From NCBI RefSeq assembly GCF_009377205.1, contig NZ_VJZE01000013.1, positions 1 through 52,203 of the forward strand: a stretch of 52,203 bases of DNA, read 5' to 3'. The stretch comes from Streptomyces phyllanthi. Its GTDB lineage: Bacteria; Actinomycetota; Actinomycetes; Streptomycetales; Streptomycetaceae. The notes under the pieces are model-generated. The model was not told the DNA's origin and did not search any database. It saw only the letters and a list, made by a program, of their open reading frames with translations. Positions within the stretch are counted from its first letter, which is position 1; the number at the start of each line of letters is the position of its first letter. The position numbers and the translations under genes were made by a program. Of this stretch, positions 30,883 to 39,479 are shown piece after piece.

Positions 30883-32400
30883 ATGAGGGTGCCGAGCACG
30901 CCCGACACGGGCAACGCCGTCAACAACCCTGTAATCCCCGGCTTTCATCCCGATCCGTCCATCTGCCGGGCGGGCGAGGACTACTACATCGCGTGCTCCA
31001 GCTTCGAATACTTCCCGGGCGTGCCCATCTTCCACAGCCGGGACCTGGTGCACTGGACCCAGATCGGCAACGCCCTCGACCGGCCGAGCCAACTGCGCCT
31101 GCCCCCTGACGCCGCTTCCTCCGGGGGCATCTACGCACCCACACTGCGCCACCACGACGGCCGCTTCTGGCTGATCGTCACGAACGTGAGCGGCGACGGC
31201 AACCTGCTGTTCACGGCCACCGACCCCGCCGGCCCCTGGTCCGATCCGGTCCCGCTGCCCGGGGTGCACGGCATCGACCCGGACCTCGCCTGGGACGACG
31301 ACGGCAACTGCTGGTGCACCTGTGCCGGAGTCGGACAGGTCCGCATCGATCCCCACACGGGGGAGACGCTCGGTCCGCCGCGACGGCTCTGGTCCGGCAC
31401 CCCCGGCGCCAAGGCCCCGGAAGCACCGCACCTGTACCGGATCGGCGAGTACTGGTACCTGCTCATCGCCGAGGGCGGCACCGAGCGGTGCCACGGTGTC
31501 TCGATCGCCCGAGGCCGCACGCCCACGGGCCCTTTCGAGCCGTGCCCGGCCAACCCGATCCTGACCCACCGGGGCACCGACCACCCCATCCAGAACACCG
31601 GCCACGCGGACCTGGTACAGGCACCTGACGGCACGTGGTGGATGGTGCTGCTCGGCGTGCGGCCGCACGGCGGCACTCCTGGCTGGCACGTCCTCGGCCG
31701 GGAGACGTTCCTGGTGCCGGTCGACTGGGTCGACGGCTGGCCGGTCGCCGGCGAACTGTCGTCCGTGATGTCCGCGCCCCCCTGGCCGCTGCACCCTCCT
31801 GTCCTCGTACCTGGCCGGGACGACTTCGACATGAGCGGGCTGGCCCCGTACTGGATCTCGCTGCGCCACCGTCCCCCGGAGGCCTGCACCACGAAGGAAC
31901 GGCCCGGCTGGCTGACCCTGCACGCCCGCGGCGGATCGCTCGACGAGACCGACGTGACGTTCGTGGGCCGGCGGCAGCAGCATCTGTCCTGCCGCGTGCG
32001 CGCCTTGGTCGACGCGGCGGAAGGACGCGGCGGCCTGGCCGTCCGCCTCGACGAGCAGCACCACTACGACATCGAGGCCTCGTCCGGGGAAGTGCACGTG
32101 CGCGCCCGTATCGGTCCGTTGAACACAGTCGTGGCGTCCCGCCCGACGCCCCCCGTGCCTGTGGTTCTCCGCATCGAGGTGGCCGCCGTACAGACCGTGA
32201 ACGATGCGCGCACCGGCCCGGACACCGTCTCGATCGGCATCGAGGAACCGGACGGCACCTTCGTCGAGCTCACATCCCTGGACGGTCGGTACCTGTCCAC
32301 GGAGGTCGCCGGCGGCTTCACCGGCCGGGTCATCGGAATGTTCGCCTCGGCCGGCCCCGTCCACTTCGACTGGTTCGAGTACGAGCCGCTCGATGGCTGA
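30883..32400 (+). CDS. Intracellular GH43 beta-xylosidase/alpha-L-arabinofuranosidase
   Basis: 505 residues, no signal peptide, AAAGGA upstream of ATG 30883. The five-bladed propeller domain about 13-310 has the catalytic base Asp24 (GFHPDPSICRAGEDYYIACS), the pKa-modulating Asp near 132-134 (GIDPDLAWDDDGN) and the general acid Glu180 (KAPEAPHLYRIGEYWYLLIA). The C-terminal beta-sandwich about 315-505 (LRHRPPEACTTKERPGWLTL, GLAVRLDEQHHYDIEA) is typical of the two-domain GH43 xylosidases (subfamily 11/12 type). It should hydrolyse imported xylo- or arabinoxylo-oligosaccharides. The LacI gene upstream and the shared operator suggest induction with the GH5 enzyme. Confidence 0.92.
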   Translation: MRVPSTPDTGNAVNNPVIPGFHPDPSICRAGEDYYIACSSFEYFPGVPIFHSRDLVHWTQIGNALDRPSQLRLPPDAASSGGIYAPTLRHHDGRFWLIVTNVSGDGNLLFTATDPAGPWSDPVPLPGVHGIDPDLAWDDDGNCWCTCAGVGQVRIDPHTGETLGPPRRLWSGTPGAKAPEAPHLYRIGEYWYLLIAEGGTERCHGVSIARGRTPTGPFEPCPANPILTHRGTDHPIQNTGHADLVQAPDGTWWMVLLGVRPHGGTPGWHVLGRETFLVPVDWVDGWPVAGELSSVMSAPPWPLHPPVLVPGRDDFDMSGLAPYWISLRHRPPEACTTKERPGWLTLHARGGSLDETDVTFVGRRQQHLSCRVRALVDAAEGRGGLAVRLDEQHHYDIEASSGEVHVRARIGPLNTVVASRPTPPVPVVLRIEVAAVQTVNDARTGPDTVSIGIEEPDGTFVELTSLDGRYLSTEVAGGFTGRVIGMFASAGPVHFDWFEYEPLDG

Positions 32401-32424
32401 TCAGCCGCCACGAAACTGGTGTTG

Positions 32425-32470
32425 AACCGCTCCGGGGGCTGAACGAGCCTTCAGCGTTCCCGGAGCGGTT
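32425..32470. terminator. Bidirectional terminator between convergent GH43 and GH93-like genes
   Basis: Arms AACCGCTCCGGG (32425-32436) and CCCGGAGCGGTT (32459-32470) are perfectly complementary over 12 bases; an inner stem GCTGAA/TTCAGC continues the hairpin. It lies between the two stops. Confidence 0.85.
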
Positions 32471-32507
32471 CATCCTTCTCATACAGCAGATCGCCAAAGC
32501 ATCAAGG

Positions 32508-34568
32508 TCAGTTGATGCGCACGATCTTCCAGAGCTGGTCGTCGTTGTTCAGGTCGTTCCACTGGATGACGGCGGCGCCGTTGCTGGTGGAGGACTGGGC
32601 GACACCCGCGTGGAGGCCGCTGTTGACGTTCCTGAGTTCGTAGTAGCCGTCGCCCGCCTCGACGAGCGTCCATTTCTGTGAGTCGGCGGTGGAGGGGGTG
32701 TTCTGGACGACGGCGGCTCCCGCGGTGGTGGAGCCGTCGCGGATGTCCAGGTTGAGGTTGCTGTTGACATTCTTGATGGTCCAGGCTCCGCCGCTCGCGG
32801 ACTGGAAGGTGAACAGCTGGCAGAAGCAGGCGGAGTTCTGCCACTGGTTGGCGGCTGTGTTGGTGGTGGTGGAGGCGGCGGGGATGTCGAGGTACTTACC
32901 GCTGTTCTTGTTGACCAGGACGTACTGCCCGGTGCCCAGGGGCGGCAGGGCGGTCTGGGTGAAGTCCCAGCGCTGGCAGGCGCAGCCGGTGCCGCTCCAC
33001 TGGACGGCGGTGGTGCCGGTGGCGGTGGACGCGTTCGGGATCTCCAGGTACTTGCCCGTCACCCGGTTGGTGATGGTGTAGCCGCCGGCCTGGTGCGGGG
33101 AGACGGCCCACTCGTGGTCGAGGGTGCCGTTGTCGTCCCACTGAAGGATCCTGGCGCCGTTGGCGGTGGACTGGTTCTCCACTCCGAGGACCTTGCCACT
33201 GGCCACATTGAAGATCTTGAAGTAGCCGGACGACTGCTGTTCGAAGCGCCACTGCTGGTTGGTCGCGTTGGTGGTGGCCTGCTGCGTCGCACCGGTTCCG
33301 TTGGTCGTGGAGCCGCCGGCGATGGTGAGCTTCAGGTCGCTGTTCGCGTTGGACAGGGTGTAGGTGGCACCGTCGGAGATGCCGCCGCCCAGGTCGACGA
33401 CGCTGTACGTGACCGAGTTGACGCCGGTGCTGCGCGCGCGTCCCCCGCTGAGCACCATCAGGCTGTGGCCGTCGGCCAGCGGGAGCATGCCCCGGCTGTA
33501 TCCGCCGGCGACGTTGGAGCGCATACGGGTCCAGGCGTTCGCGGCGCCGTTCTCGGTGTTGACGAACAGGTCGTCCTGGCTCTCGCCGCTGAGGGCGAGG
33601 GTGCCGTTCGGGCCGCCGGTGGGCAGCCAGGTGATGAAGGGCGCGCCGCTGGGGATGACGCCGTCGGTCGAGCGCAGCACCCGGCCGGTGACGGAGCCGA
33701 ACCCTTCCGGGTCGGAGGAGATCTTGTAGTAGACGGAGCACCGGCCCTCGGGGGCGTTGCAGTACTCGTAGCTCATCACGTAGTTGCCGTTGGGCAGCCG
33801 GGTGACGACCGGCATGCCGGGGCGGTCCGCGTAGGTGGGCATCGACACGTCGTCCACGACCGGGCCCCAGTTGCGCAGATCCGTGGAGACCTGGTGGACG
33901 ATCTCCTGACCGTGGTCGGTGTCGCGCTGGTCGGAGTAGTAGACGATGAGCCGGTCGCCGGAGAGCACGAAGTAGGGCTCCCAGACGGGGGTGTAGCCGT
34001 TGGTGGAGAACGCCGGGCCGCCGGTGGCGATGTTGGTGACGAAGGTCCAGCTCTGGCCGCGGTCGGTGCTGGCGTACAGATCGATCTTGCTGCCGCCCCA
34101 CCGGTCGTACGGCACCGAGTCACCGGCGGCGAGGATGGTCCCGGCGGGGAAGCCGCCCATGGCCCGGGGCAGTTCGAACAGCTCGGGCTCCCAGCGCATG
34201 CCCCAGCCGTTCTGGGTGTCGGCGACCTCGGAGATCTTCGTCCAGGACTTGCCGTTGTCGGTGCTGCGGTAGATCGGGAAGACGGGCATGTCCACGCGGT
34301 ACTGCTCGAACGTGGCGAGCAGGGTGCCGTTGGCCGAGCCATTGTGCTGCAGACGCATCGCGCGCGGATAGAACGTCCCGGGCGAAAGCGCGTTCGACGG
34401 CGGCGTGTACAGCGTCTGCGACGGACGGGCTTCTGCCGTCGCGCGGCCCGCGGCGGGCATGGTCAGCGTCCCTACCGCGACGAGCAGGGCAAGTATCAAC
34501 GTCAGGAGGGAGAGGGGACGGGAACGCGGAGCGGCGCCGGGTCTGGCGCCTGTCTGCGCAGGGGACAT
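32508..34568 (-). CDS. Secreted sialidase-fold (GH93-like exo-arabinanase) enzyme with two ricin-type lectin domains
   Basis: 686 residues from ATG 34568 with GGGAGCC upstream. The signal peptide is about 1-45 (RSRPLSLLTLILALLVAVGT). The six-bladed propeller about 50-395 has BNR/Asp-box-like repeats (YRSTDNGKSWTKI, YASTDRGQSWTFV) and FYPRAMRLQHNGSANGTLLA, GWGMRWEPELFELP and YTPVWEPYFVLSGDRLIVYY, the pattern of GH93 exo-alpha-1,5-L-arabinanases. Two RICIN beta-trefoils follow, about 400-540 and 545-686, with Q/D-x-W motifs (NQQWRFEQQ, CQRWDFTQ, SQKWTLVE, DQLWKIVR). It probably cleaves arabinan side chains while bound to polysaccharide. Adjacent LacI, ABC and GH42 genes fit arabinogalactan use. 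GH93 is my best guess; generic exo-sialidase is the alternative. Confidence 0.8.
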   Translation of the reverse strand: MSPAQTGARPGAAPRSRPLSLLTLILALLVAVGTLTMPAAGRATAEARPSQTLYTPPSNALSPGTFYPRAMRLQHNGSANGTLLATFEQYRVDMPVFPIYRSTDNGKSWTKISEVADTQNGWGMRWEPELFELPRAMGGFPAGTILAAGDSVPYDRWGGSKIDLYASTDRGQSWTFVTNIATGGPAFSTNGYTPVWEPYFVLSGDRLIVYYSDQRDTDHGQEIVHQVSTDLRNWGPVVDDVSMPTYADRPGMPVVTRLPNGNYVMSYEYCNAPEGRCSVYYKISSDPEGFGSVTGRVLRSTDGVIPSGAPFITWLPTGGPNGTLALSGESQDDLFVNTENGAANAWTRMRSNVAGGYSRGMLPLADGHSLMVLSGGRARSTGVNSVTYSVVDLGGGISDGATYTLSNANSDLKLTIAGGSTTNGTGATQQATTNATNQQWRFEQQSSGYFKIFNVASGKVLGVENQSTANGARILQWDDNGTLDHEWAVSPHQAGGYTITNRVTGKYLEIPNASTATGTTAVQWSGTGCACQRWDFTQTALPPLGTGQYVLVNKNSGKYLDIPAASTTTNTAANQWQNSACFCQLFTFQSASGGAWTIKNVNSNLNLDIRDGSTTAGAAVVQNTPSTADSQKWTLVEAGDGYYELRNVNSGLHAGVAQSSTSNGAAVIQWNDLNNDDQLWKIVRIN

Positions 34569-34711
34569 GTGTGGCTCCCGGGGGAAGGGATGGGGGATGT
34601 GTTTCGATGCCCGCCGTACCCGCGTTGATCCGGGCGGGGAGGCGGAGTCGATGAGTGGCGCCGACCGGCGCGGCACACGCGGCGGACCGGACGGCGTCGC
34701 GGTGCCGGTGG

Positions 34712-34747
34712 CGCCCGACAGCCCCACGGTGAGGTGGCTGTCGGGCG
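34712..34747. terminator. Hairpin terminator downstream of the LacI gene
   Basis: CGCCCGACAGCC (34712-34723) and GGCTGTCGGGCG (34736-34747) are perfect 12-base arms with a 12-base loop. It lies 59 bases past the stop of the minus-strand LacI gene and ahead of the GH93-like gene, so the two are probably transcribed separately. Confidence 0.8.
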
Positions 34748-34805
34748 GCGGAGTGGTGCCCGGGCGTGTGGCCCTGTGCCCTGCTGAGACGGGTGTGGGT
34801 GCTGC

Positions 34806-35870
34806 TCAGGTGGTGGGACGCGCCGTCTGGCCCTGCCGGGACGGTGGGGGTGCGGTCGAGCCGCGGACGACGAGTTCGACGGGTGGTTCGCTCGCCGGAG
34901 GCAGGTCGGTCTCCGGCTCCTCGATGGCATGAACGAGGAGCCTGATTCCCTGCTGTGCCGCGGCGTCGAAGGGCTGACGCACGGTGGTCAGGGGAGGGGT
35001 GACGTAGGCGAAGACGGGGTTGCCGTCGAAGCCGACGACGCTGATGTCCTCCGGCACACGGCGGCCGGCTTCCCGCAGGGCGTGGATCAGACCGATGGCC
35101 ATCTCGTCGCCCGCCGCGAACACCGCGGTCACGGAGCTGTCCGAAGCCAGCTCGCGGCCCGCAGCGTAGCCGGAGGCGGGTGACCAGTCGCCCTCGACCA
35201 GGGGAGGCTCGTGCGCGCCCCGGGCCGCCAGCGCCGCCCGCCAGCCCTCGATACGGTCTTTGGAGGCGTACCACTGTCGTGGACCGGCGAGGTGGTGAAC
35301 GGTCGTGTGCCCCAGGTCCAGCAGGTGGTCGGTGGCCGCCCGCGCCAGGGCGTAGGCGCCCACACCCACGGTCAGGGTCCGGGCCGAGGCGAAGGCCGGC
35401 GGCGCCCCCAGGAAGAGGACCGGCACGTCGACCCTGACGGACACCTCTCCCTCCACAATGGGCTCGGAGACGACGACACCGTCCACACCCTGCTCGAGCA
35501 GTGACATCACGGCGCCCGCGATGCCCTCGGGGTCACCGTCCGCCGTGTTGACCACACGCAGTGCGTAACCGGCATCCCGTACGGCCCGCTCGATGCCCAC
35601 CAGCAGCGAGGCGGTTCCGTATCCGGCCGTTCCCAGGGCGACGACACCGATGGACCGGTTCCGGCCCGAGGCCAGCGCCCTGGCGGCGTGGTTCAGTCGG
35701 TAACCGAGTTCCCCGGCGGCTTCGAGAACGCGTCGGCGGACCTCGTCGGAGACGTACGGCTCGTTGTTGAGGACCCGCGACACCGTCTTGCGCGAGACCC
35801 CGGCCACACGGGCCACGTCCGCGCTGCGCGGTGCGGGCGAACCCGCGCCGCGTCCCACCACTGGTGTCAT
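34806..35870 (-). CDS. LacI-family transcriptional regulator of the ABC/GH42 locus
   Basis: 354 residues from ATG 35870 with GGGAGCC upstream; the longer frame to 35963 crosses the operator and has no ribosome site. Helix-turn-helix about 15-65 (SADVARVAGVSRKTVSRVLN, NEPYVSDEVRRRVLEAAGEL, GYRLNHAARALASGR). The effector domain resembles sugar-binding LacI members (GTASLLVGIERAVRDAGYAL, DHLLDLGHTTVHHLAGP, ISVVGFDGNPVFAYVTPPLT). It is divergent from the ABC importer and GH42 genes, with twin perfect palindromes 42 to 70 bases upstream of its own start. It is probably a repressor of the import operon and itself. Confidence 0.93.
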   Translation of the reverse strand: MTPVVGRGAGSPAPRSADVARVAGVSRKTVSRVLNNEPYVSDEVRRRVLEAAGELGYRLNHAARALASGRNRSIGVVALGTAGYGTASLLVGIERAVRDAGYALRVVNTADGDPEGIAGAVMSLLEQGVDGVVVSEPIVEGEVSVRVDVPVLFLGAPPAFASARTLTVGVGAYALARAATDHLLDLGHTTVHHLAGPRQWYASKDRIEGWRAALAARGAHEPPLVEGDWSPASGYAAGRELASDSSVTAVFAAGDEMAIGLIHALREAGRRVPEDISVVGFDGNPVFAYVTPPLTTVRQPFDAAAQQGIRLLVHAIEEPETDLPPASEPPVELVVRGSTAPPPSRQGQTARPTT

Positions 35871-35911
35871 GAGGGCTCCCGAAGTGCCTGTATCGAACGA
35901 GGTCAACTGTA

Positions 35912-35940
35912 TGACCGCGCGGTCACTGACCGCGCGGTCA
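35912..35940. promoter_or_regulatory. Twin perfect palindromes, LacI operator
   Basis: TGACCGCGCGGTCA occurs twice (35912-35925 and 35927-35940), each a perfect 14-base palindrome with the central CG step favoured by LacI-family regulators. They are separated by one base, so centres are 15 bases apart. The pair lies next to the LacI start, in the LacI/ABC divergent region. Confidence 0.75.
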
Positions 35941-36074
35941 TGTCTACGCAGCCGGAGGTGCACGCGTCAAGAGAACCAACAGCATCACTTCCGTTTTCCG
36001 CGACATTCCCGAGGCCGCCGCACGCTCGCCGGGCTTTCGGGGGCTGCTCCGCACGGCAGGTGATCCGCAGAGTC

Positions 36075-36136
36075 TTGACAGCGGATCGCCGGAACGTTCA
36101 CTCTTCGACGCGTCCACCGATCGGATCGTCCGATCG
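36075..36136 (+). promoter_or_regulatory. Putative promoter and inverted repeat upstream of ABC operon
   Basis: TTGACA (36075-36080) is a consensus -35; a -10 at the right spacing is weak (CACTCT, 36099-36104). CGATCGGA (36118-36125) and TCCGATCG (36129-36136) form a perfect 8-base inverted repeat with a 3-base spacer, placed just downstream of such a promoter. Together with the twin palindromes these are the only structures noted in the 357-base divergent gap. Confidence 0.4.
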
Positions 36137-36227
36137 CGTTCGTTCCTGGTCGTATCGACGACCGCTTCCCGTCGTACTCCCGCGCCGATTCGCCGCGCCC
36201 GGGTACGACAGCGCCTCAGGAGCCGAA

Positions 36228-37547
36228 ATGCACCATTCCTCCCTTGGTCAGCCCATGCCTGCGCCGGGCACCAGCCGCCGCACCCTCCTGCGCGGCATAG
36301 GCGGCGCCGCCGCTCTCGGCGCCGGCATCCCCCTGCTCGGCGCCTGCGGCGGCGGCAGCGGCGGTACGGCCGCCGACCCGAAGACCGTCACCCTCGGCTC
36401 CAACGCGTCCGACGCGGTGCCGAAGAAGGCGTTCGCCGAGATCTACGCCGCCTTCGCGAAGAAGTCCGGCGTCAAGGTCGACGTGAACACCAAGGACCAC
36501 AACACGTTCCAGGAGCAGATCAACTCCTACCTCCAGGGCACGCCCGACGACGTGTTCCACTGGTTCGCCGGCTACCGCATGCAGTTCTTCGCGGCGAAGG
36601 GCCTCGCCACCCCGATCGACGACGTGTGGAAGACGATCGGGGGCAACTTCCCCGAGGCGATGAAGGCGCTCAGCAAGGGCGAGGACGGCAAGTACTACTT
36701 CGTGCCGCTGTACACGTACCCCTGGGCGCTCTTCTACCGCAAGAGCGTCTTCCAGGAGAAGGGCTACGAGGTCCCCACCACCTGGGACCAGTTCGTCACC
36801 CTGTGCAAGCAGATGAAGAAGGACGGGCTCGTCCCGATCGCCTTCGGCGACAAGGACGCCTGGCCCGCGCTCGGCACCTTCGACCAGATCAACTTCCGCA
36901 CCAACGGCTACGACTTCCACGTCGAGCTGATGGCGGGCAAGGCATCCTGGACCGACGCCAAGGTGCGCAAGGCCTTCGACCACTGGACGGAGATCCTCCC
37001 GTACCACCAGGAAGGCGCCGTCGGCCGCACCTGGCAGGACGCCGCGCAGACCCTCGTGTCGAAGAAGGCGGGCATGTACCTGCTGGGCACCTTCGTGGGA
37101 CAGCAGTTCACCAACCAGGCCGACCTGGAGGACCTCGACTTCTTCGCCTTCCCGGAGATCGACCCGGCGTACGGCCAGGACACCGTCGAGGCCCCCACCG
37201 ACGGCTACATGCTCAGCAAGAGCCCGAAGAACCACGAGGGCGCGGTCAAGCTGCTCGAGTTCCTCGGCACCCCGGAGGCCGAGGAGATCTACCTCAAGGC
37301 CGACCCGAACGTCGTCGCCGCCTCCACCAAGGCCGACACCTCCTCGTACACCCCCCTGCAGAAGAAGGCGTACGAGATGATCAGCGGCGCCCAGCACCTC
37401 ACCCAGTACATGGACCGCGACAGCCGGCCCGACTTCACCTCCACCGTGATGCAGCCGGCGCTGCAGAAGTTCATCCGCGACCCCAAGGGCGTCGACAGCC
37501 TGCTCTCGTCGATCGAGCGCCAGAAGAAGACGATCTTCGCGTCCTGA
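36228..37547 (+). CDS. ABC transporter sugar-binding lipoprotein (family 1 SBP)
   Basis: 439 residues from ATG 36228 with CAGGAG upstream. The signal sequence carries SRRTLLRG, a twin-arginine-like start, a hydrophobic core and the lipobox LLGAC with Cys40 as the lipidated residue. The mature part is an extracellular sugar-binding protein: FAEIYAAFAKKSGVKVDVNT, LQGTPDDVFHWFAGYRMQFF, YPWALFYRKSVFQEKGYEVP, TTWDQFVTLCKQMKKDGLVP and LLEFLGTPEAEE. It heads an operon with two permeases and GH42. No ATPase is encoded nearby, so it probably uses a shared MsiK-type ATPase as is usual for streptomycete sugar importers. The substrate is likely a galacto- or arabinogalacto-oligosaccharide (inference). 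Confidence 0.93.
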   Translation: MHHSSLGQPMPAPGTSRRTLLRGIGGAAALGAGIPLLGACGGGSGGTAADPKTVTLGSNASDAVPKKAFAEIYAAFAKKSGVKVDVNTKDHNTFQEQINSYLQGTPDDVFHWFAGYRMQFFAAKGLATPIDDVWKTIGGNFPEAMKALSKGEDGKYYFVPLYTYPWALFYRKSVFQEKGYEVPTTWDQFVTLCKQMKKDGLVPIAFGDKDAWPALGTFDQINFRTNGYDFHVELMAGKASWTDAKVRKAFDHWTEILPYHQEGAVGRTWQDAAQTLVSKKAGMYLLGTFVGQQFTNQADLEDLDFFAFPEIDPAYGQDTVEAPTDGYMLSKSPKNHEGAVKLLEFLGTPEAEEIYLKADPNVVAASTKADTSSYTPLQKKAYEMISGAQHLTQYMDRDSRPDFTSTVMQPALQKFIRDPKGVDSLLSSIERQKKTIFAS

Positions 37548-38545
37548 TGAACCCGATGAGTACCACCGACACCAGCACCCAGTCCCCGGAGGCGGCCGCC
37601 GTGCCGTCTCCGGGCTCCGCCCGTGCCAGGAGCGCCAGGAAGGCGGGCCAGGGACACCGCCGTCTGCTCACCCGCCGTGACCGGCTCACCCTGGGCCTGA
37701 TGGCGGGCCTGCCCACCATCCTGCACGTCGCTCTCGTGTGGGTGACGGCCCTGGCCTCGATCGCCCTCGCCTTCACCACCTGGGACGGCATCGGCTTCGA
37801 CGCCATCAAATGGGTCGGGCTGCACAACTTCACGGAGCTGTTCACCAACAACCCCCAGTTCTGGCCGGCCGTGGAGCACAACGTCATCTGGTTCGTGGCG
37901 CTGATCCTCGTCCCGACCCCGCTCGGCCTGTTCCTCGCGGTGCAGCTGGACAAGAAGATCCGCTTCAGCCGGGCGTACCAGACGGCCTTCTTCCTGCCGG
38001 TCGTCGTCTCGTTCGCGGTCATCGGCTTCGTCTGGCAGCTGGTCTACAACCCCGACACGGGCCTGATCAACAGCCTCATCGGAGCCAACGAGCCCGGCCG
38101 CTACATCGACTGGATCGGCGACCCGGACCTCAACCTCTGGGCCGTCCTCATCGCGGCCTCCTGGCGCCACACCGGCTACATGATGATCCTCTACCTGGCC
38201 GGCCTGAAGAGCGTCGACCCGTCCCTGCGCGAGGCCTCCGCACTGGACGGCGCCAACGAGTGGCAGACGTTCAGGAACGTCATCTTCCCGACACTGCGCC
38301 CCACCAACACCATCGTGCTGGTCGTCACCATCATCGAGGCCCTGCGCGCCTTCGACCTCGTGTTCGTCTTCAACAAGGGCGCCGAGGGCACCGAGCTGCT
38401 GTCGATCCTGGTGACCAACAACATCATCGGTGAGTCCAGCCGCATCGGATACGGCTCCGCCATCGCCGTCGTCCTGCTGGTGATCTCCCTCGTCGTGATC
38501 ATTCCGTACCTGGTGGCCACCTTCCGGAAGGAGCGGCGCGCATGA
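37547..38545 (+). CDS. Sugar ABC transporter permease (MalF-like)
   Basis: 332 residues. ATG 37547 overlaps the binding-protein TGA by one base (TGATG); MSTTD at 37556 is an alternative. Six membrane segments can be traced (e.g. LPTILHVALVWVTALASIAL, NVIWFVALILVPTPLGLFLA, FFLPVVVSFAVIGFVW, AIAVVLLVISLVVIIPYLVA). The EAA-loop lies at LREASALDGANEWQTFRNVI, which contacts the ATPase subunit. A basic, Ala-rich cytoplasmic N-terminus of about 45 residues is present. It pairs with the next permease. Confidence 0.92.
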   Translation: MNPMSTTDTSTQSPEAAAVPSPGSARARSARKAGQGHRRLLTRRDRLTLGLMAGLPTILHVALVWVTALASIALAFTTWDGIGFDAIKWVGLHNFTELFTNNPQFWPAVEHNVIWFVALILVPTPLGLFLAVQLDKKIRFSRAYQTAFFLPVVVSFAVIGFVWQLVYNPDTGLINSLIGANEPGRYIDWIGDPDLNLWAVLIAASWRHTGYMMILYLAGLKSVDPSLREASALDGANEWQTFRNVIFPTLRPTNTIVLVVTIIEALRAFDLVFVFNKGAEGTELLSILVTNNIIGESSRIGYGSAIAVVLLVISLVVIIPYLVATFRKERRA

Positions 38546-39435
38546 GCACCACCGTCGCGACCGGCGCGCCGAAGAAGCGCATCCCCGTCCGCCCCGCCCG
38601 GATCCTGCTGCACGTCTTCCTCACCGGCACGGCGCTGGCCTGGCTCGCGCCGCTGCTCTGGGCGGTGTACGCGGCCCTGCGGCCGTACGCGGAGACCAGC
38701 GAGAAGGGCTACGTCTCCTGGCCGGACAAGCTGAACCTCGAGAACTTCACGAACGCGTACCAGCAGTCGGGCATGACGCACTACTTCGTCAACACGCTGC
38801 TGATCGCGGTCCCGGCGGTCCTGCTGACGCTGTTCCTGTCGTCGATGGTCGCCTTCTACGTCAGCCGCTTCGACTTCCGCCTCAACCTGTTCCTGCTGCT
38901 CGTCTTCACGGCGGGCAACCTGCTGCCGCAGCAGGTCATCATCACCCCGCTGTACCGCCTGTACCTGCTGATCGACCTGCCCGGCATCACGGTCAGCGGC
39001 AAGCTGTACGACTCCGCGCTCGGCCTGGTCCTCATCCACGTGGCGTTCCAGTCAGGCTTCTGCGCCTTCGTACTGAGCAACTACATGCGCTCCCTTCCGC
39101 ACGAGCTGACCGAGGCCGCGCTGGTCGACGGCTCGTCCGTGTGGCGGCTGTACTGGCAGATCGTGCTGCCGCTGTGCAAGCCGGCGATGGCGGCCCTGGC
39201 GACGTTGCTGTCCATCTGGATCTACAACGACTTCTTCTGGGCCATCGTGCTGATCTCCACCGGCGAGAACATGCCGATCACCTCGGCCCTGAACAACCTC
39301 TCCGGCCAGTACTTCACCGACCCCAACCTGGTCGCCGCCGGCGCCCTGCTCACCGCGATCCCGACGCTCATCGTCTACTTCCTGCTCCAGCGGCAGTTCG
39401 TCAGCGGCCTCACCCTGGGCGCCAACAAGGGCTGA
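38542..39435 (+). CDS. Sugar ABC transporter permease (MalG-like)
   Basis: 297 residues. ATG 38542 overlaps the previous stop by 4 bases (ATGA). Membrane helices are evident (ILLHVFLTGTALAWLAPLLW, NTLLIAVPAVLLTLFLSSMV, LVLIHVAFQSGFCAFVLSNY, IPTLIVYFLLQRQFVSG). The EAA-loop is at LTEAALVDGSSVWRLYWQIV, followed by LPLCKPAM. This is standard MalG-type architecture. It completes the import channel with the preceding gene; the GH42 gene follows after 44 bases. Confidence 0.92.
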   Translation: MSTTVATGAPKKRIPVRPARILLHVFLTGTALAWLAPLLWAVYAALRPYAETSEKGYVSWPDKLNLENFTNAYQQSGMTHYFVNTLLIAVPAVLLTLFLSSMVAFYVSRFDFRLNLFLLLVFTAGNLLPQQVIITPLYRLYLLIDLPGITVSGKLYDSALGLVLIHVAFQSGFCAFVLSNYMRSLPHELTEAALVDGSSVWRLYWQIVLPLCKPAMAALATLLSIWIYNDFFWAIVLISTGENMPITSALNNLSGQYFTDPNLVAAGALLTAIPTLIVYFLLQRQFVSGLTLGANKG

Positions 39436-39479
39436 CCCACCCACACACCACCCCTTCCCTACACCCCGGAGCACCACGA

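Noticed and set aside
33093..34628. 511-codon plus-strand frame opposite the GH93-like gene
   Set aside because: Antisense shadow; the minus strand carries BNR and ricin motifs and a signal peptide.
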